From contig CAZIDF010000013.1 of assembly GCA_964538085.1 (NCBI GenBank), positions 32,320 to 96,319 of the forward strand: a stretch of 64,000 nucleotides of DNA, read 5' to 3'. The position numbers and the translations under genes are program-made. The DNA is from G020348385 sp964538085. Lineage in GTDB: Bacteria > Acidobacteriota > Aminicenantia > Aminicenantales > Aminicenantaceae. The notes beneath the pieces were generated by a model. The model worked only from the letters and a program-made list of their open reading frames with translations. It did not search any database and had not been told where the DNA came from. Of the stretch, positions 61,437 to 64,000 are shown one piece after another; the first letter of the stretch is position 1, and every line of letters begins with the position of its first letter.

Positions 61437-62582
61437 CTAATATTCGGAGAGAACTTTTTGAGCTATTATCCACCTTTGGACTTCCGAAGTTCCTTCGCCG
61501 ATGGTAGCCAGCTTTGAATCCCTGTAAAATTTTTCAACCGGATAGTCCTTGGTGAATCCATAACCTCCATGAATTTGGACAGCCATCGAAGAGGACTTCA
61601 CCGCCAATTCACTAGCGAAAAGCTTCGCCATGGCGGATTCCTTGGGGATCTTCTTTCCTTGATCCTCAAGAAAGGCGGCCCGATATGTAAGAAGACGGGC
61701 AGCATCTAACTCTGTGAATCCATCGGCAAGCATCCACTGGATAGCTTGGAAGTCGGCGATGGGTCGGTCGAATTGAACCCTTTCTTTTGCATATTTCAGT
61801 GCCGACTCCAAAGCCCCTGCTGCAATGCCCAATGAGAATCCAGCTATGCTCACACGGCCTCCATCCAGTACGGCCATTGCCTGGCGGTACCCTTTTCCCT
61901 CTTCACCTATGAGGTTCTCAGCGGGCACCTTGACATCTTCGAATATGAGCTCAGCCGTATCGGCCGATCGTATTCCCAGTTTATCTTCCTTTTTACCCAC
62001 TTGAAATCCATCCATCCCTTTTTCCAAGATAAATGCTGATATTCCATTTCTTTTGTCCTCAGCATCGGTGACGGCCATAACCACATGAATTTCTGCTAGC
62101 GATCCGTTGGTGATGAAAAGTTTGGTACCGTTGAGGATCCAATGATCATCCTGTTTTACCGCTTTAGTCTTCATGGCTGCAGCATCCGATCCAGCCCCAG
62201 CCTCGGTCAGTCCCCAAGCTCCCAGAGTCTCTCCGCTAGCCAACCGGGTTAAATATTTCCTTTTTTGTTCTTCAGAAGCAAACAGATTGAGATGATTGGA
62301 ACAGAGGGAGTTATGGGCAGCGACGACCAATCCAACAGAAGGATCGACCTTGGAGATTTCTTCAAGAATGATAACGTAATCACAGTTCGTGTAGCCCGCG
62401 CCCGAATATTCATTCGGGATGACAATCCCCAACAAACCCATTTTCCCCAGTTTTTGTGTTAAAACTTCAGGCCACTTCCCTGACTTATCACTTTCTTTTA
62501 TCAGGGGCTGTATCTCTTTCTCGGCAAACTTTTTGACTGAATCCTTCAATATCTCTTGCTCTTCTGTCAGCAAAAAATCCAT
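61437..62582 (-). CDS. Acyl-CoA dehydrogenase
   Basis: 381 residues from ATG 62582, five bases after AAGGAGA; a longer frame to 62651 is rejected. The FAD-dependent fold shows GAWGLTEAGAGSDAAAM, WILNGTKLFITNG and the C-terminal IHGGYGFTKDYPVEKFYRD and GTSEVQRWII signatures. The catalytic base would be Glu at the GTSE position, typical of short-chain or butyryl-CoA-type enzymes. It oxidises acyl-CoA to enoyl-CoA. Transcription probably continues into meaB. No electron-transfer flavoprotein genes are nearby. Confidence 0.95.
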   Translation of the reverse strand: MDFLLTEEQEILKDSVKKFAEKEIQPLIKESDKSGKWPEVLTQKLGKMGLLGIVIPNEYSGAGYTNCDYVIILEEISKVDPSVGLVVAAHNSLCSNHLNLFASEEQKRKYLTRLASGETLGAWGLTEAGAGSDAAAMKTKAVKQDDHWILNGTKLFITNGSLAEIHVVMAVTDAEDKRNGISAFILEKGMDGFQVGKKEDKLGIRSADTAELIFEDVKVPAENLIGEEGKGYRQAMAVLDGGRVSIAGFSLGIAAGALESALKYAKERVQFDRPIADFQAIQWMLADGFTELDAARLLTYRAAFLEDQGKKIPKESAMAKLFASELAVKSSSMAVQIHGGYGFTKDYPVEKFYRDSKLATIGEGTSEVQRWIIAQKVLSEY

Positions 62583-62693
62583 TCTTTCTCCTTGTTTTTC
62601 GATCCCGTATTTTTTCCCCTTCATATTACTTTCCAGGTTGACATTTATCAAGAAGAAATTGACTTAGATGAACAAATCATCTACTGTAAAATT

Positions 62694-62954
62694 ATGTACC
62701 CAGGTTTTTTAAGACTCATTTTGTATGCGCTTTTTGCCTATATCGTTTATACCGTTATTCGGGCTTTTCAGAAACTTGGCCGAAAAAGCCATTCTCCTCA
62801 CCAAGCCAAAAAGAACGCCGGTAAGATGGTAAAGGACGAAGTATGCAGCACCTATCTTCCCCAAGAAGATGCAATCAAAGAGATCAGAGAGGGAAAAGAA
62901 TTTTTTTTCTGTTCGAAGGAATGCCGACAAAAATTCCTGGAATCCAAAAAATAG
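62694..62954 (+). CDS. Small membrane protein with TRASH/YHS-like metal site
   Basis: 86 residues from ATG 62694; the frame further upstream overlaps the acyl-CoA dehydrogenase gene and is rejected. Residues 5-23 form one membrane helix (FLRLILYALFAYIVYTVIR). The cytosolic part has MVKDEVCSTYLP and FFCSKECRQKFLESKK, the Cys pattern of TRASH/YHS metal-binding units (one Cys, then CxxxC). This resembles the small PP0621-type membrane proteins of bacteria. It may bind or sense zinc or copper. The ribosome-binding site is weak. Confidence 0.75.
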   Translation: MYPGFLRLILYALFAYIVYTVIRAFQKLGRKSHSPHQAKKNAGKMVKDEVCSTYLPQEDAIKEIREGKEFFFCSKECRQKFLESKK

Positions 62955-62984
62955 CCTATCTGGATATTTTCCACATGAACATTA

Positions 62985-63137
62985 ATGCCTGGATTATTTA
63001 CATGTCGAGATTGCTGCAGCGGCAAAGAAGTGACCTGTGAAGCGTGGTTAGGTTGGGACGGGAGTGAACTACCGCGAACAGGTTGCAATGAAGCTGATGT
63101 AGTGAGACCGGCGTGCCCGCAGGGTAAAAGCTGCTGA
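62985..63137 (+). other. GC-rich block with a cysteine-rich 50-codon frame
   Basis: The 260 bases between the TRASH-like gene and the cupin gene include a stretch clearly richer in G and C than its surroundings. It is open in one frame (ATG 62985 to TGA 63135) for 50 residues with seven cysteines (for example TCRDCCSGKEVTC). No ribosome-binding site precedes it. GCAGC and GCTGC near its two ends, and ACCTGT/ACAGGT inside, allow RNA pairing. It may be a structured RNA, a repeat or a transferred fragment. I do not recognise it. Confidence 0.3.
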
Positions 63138-63214
63138 AAAAGGGATGGCATAATTTGAATAGTTTGTGTTTGTGAAAAAGAAGTTTCAGCAGATTTTATA
63201 AATAATTCAGAGAA

Positions 63215-63538
63215 TTAGGGGCTAAGGCTCCAAGCGTCTATTGTCACCGAATCCTCGAGAACGATTTGTTCATGCTCATGATTTGGAGGGATGATACAAG
63301 ATTCTCCTTGTTTCAATATAGTGCTTATCTCTTCCTCCGCTGTTTTCGTAATGATCTTTTGCTCGCCCTTCAGAACAGTGGTGACTTGCTCATAGGAGTG
63401 GGAATGAGGAGGCACGCGGGATCCCTTTTTGTATTCGAACTTTGCCATCAAAACATCCTTGCCGCATGCAAGAGTGTGCCGGACCACACCTTCGAAAACT
63501 TCGACCACGTGCTGATCTTTTTCTTGAATTTTGATCAT
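63215..63538 (-). CDS. Single-domain cupin protein
   Basis: 107 residues from ATG 63538, five bases after AGGAGG; nine codons further upstream are rejected. The protein is one cupin barrel. Motif 1 is PPHSHSYEQVTTVLKGE and motif 2 PPNHEHEQIVLED, giving three or four histidines and a glutamate for a metal. Its relatives are small cupins of varied or unknown function. It is followed upstream by acylphosphatase 89 bases away on the same strand. Confidence 0.88.
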   Translation of the reverse strand: MIKIQEKDQHVVEVFEGVVRHTLACGKDVLMAKFEYKKGSRVPPHSHSYEQVTTVLKGEQKIITKTAEEEISTILKQGESCIIPPNHEHEQIVLEDSVTIDAWSLSP

Positions 63539-63627
63539 ACCGCCTCCTATTAAGGCCTGATTCAATCCTCTCTGATCATCAGGTTCGTGTCGTATATTTA
63601 GTCAGACGAGCTTGCCCGTGTGTGTAA

Positions 63628-63900
63628 TTAGATTATCCGAAAATCAAAAAATTCTCCCTTATGGTCTTCCCATTCTGTTAGAACGTGTTCCACTCGGGAT
63701 AACGGGGGCCCTTTTTTCAATTCTTTCACTAGGCTTTCTATCCTATCTTTCTCCCCTTCGACCACAACTTCCACACGTCCATCGGGCAAGTTCCTCACCC
63801 AGCCCGATAGACTCAAAGAGAAAGCCCATCTTCGGGTGTTATCCCGGTAGAAAACTCCTTGCACTTTACCTGAAATCCATATATGCGCTCTTGTTTTCAT
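63628..63900 (-). CDS. acyP: Acylphosphatase
   Basis: A 90-residue acylphosphatase with both catalytic residues: Arg in GKVQGVFYR (residues 11-19) and Asn in GWVRNLPDG. The length is the normal one for the family. It hydrolyses acyl phosphates such as carbamoyl or acetyl phosphate. A sigma-70 promoter lies directly upstream at 63917-63946. Confidence 0.95.
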   Translation of the reverse strand: MKTRAHIWISGKVQGVFYRDNTRRWAFSLSLSGWVRNLPDGRVEVVVEGEKDRIESLVKELKKGPPLSRVEHVLTEWEDHKGEFFDFRII

Positions 63901-63916
63901 AGGAATCCCTGTCTAT

Positions 63917-63946
63917 TTATAACACAATCTCTCTGATCTAGGTCAA
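63917..63946 (-). promoter_or_regulatory. Sigma-70 promoter of acyP
   Basis: On the minus strand TTGACC, 18 bases, then TTATAA, 17 bases before the start codon. The rest of the sequence to the window end shows no gene. Confidence 0.6.
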
Positions 63947-64000
63947 GCCTTTTTGTGGGGTCGAGCATCGACTTTTGGAAGAATCCTTATTTCCGTGATA

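Noticed and set aside
1..64000. CRISPR array, rRNA operon, prophage or integrase-bounded island
   Set aside because: I saw no regularly spaced direct repeats, no rRNA sequence, and no phage or integrase genes in the window.

Overview
The window looks like a metagenome-assembled scaffold (three 100-N gaps) from a Gram-negative bacterium of moderate GC. Evidence for an outer membrane is LpxC, a predicted outer-membrane beta-barrel and a GyrB with the long TOPRIM insertion. The pairing of secreted 6-bladed beta-propeller proteins, a very large sensory-kinase repertoire and a DRG-like GTPase recalls Acidobacteriota-related lineages such as Candidatus Aminicenantes. That placement is an inference, since no rRNA gene is present.

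Region 1-19 kb is a signalling island, almost all on the minus strand. It holds seven histidine kinases or hybrid kinases (one cut by the window edge), a diguanylate cyclase, several CheY-like receivers and an NtrC-type sigma-54 activator with its cognate cytoplasmic kinase. Threaded through it are three very small proteins with one membrane helix and a basic tail, at least two excellent sigma-54 promoters, and a recurring dyad TTATGG-N8-CCATAA at enhancer distance from three of the promoter candidates. I read this as a local sigma-54 regulon. A decayed IS256-family transposase sits in the remains of a hybrid-kinase receiver domain at 15.1-15.8 kb.

Region 19-30 kb is mixed. It has a secreted Xaa-Pro peptidase, an archaeal-type histone-fold protein of 72 residues, a PAP2-family membrane enzyme, two extended SDR enzymes around a CPBP-type membrane protease, a broken esterase, an SDR/TetR pair with matching operators, and two tandem beta-propeller exported proteins.

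Region 30-50 kb is mostly housekeeping: CDP-alcohol phosphatidyltransferase, a TPR-glmU-glmS cluster, lpxC, larB, dnaG-rpoD, a zinc-ribbon coiled-coil protein, an acyl-CoA synthetase, gyrB-gyrA, a TGS GTPase, and three tRNAs (Leu-TAA, a CAT tRNA, Pro-CGG).

Region 50-64 kb carries a DUF362 ferredoxin, a class V aminotransferase, a HAD phosphatase and a secreted AstE/AspA-like deacylase in one minus-strand run. It continues with a small membrane protein, a lysine-rich ribbon-helix-helix-like protein with its own operator, a 1281-residue NtrY-like kinase, an outer-membrane protein, flavodoxin, MeaB-type GTPase, acyl-CoA dehydrogenase, a YHS/TRASH-like membrane peptide, a cupin and acylphosphatase.
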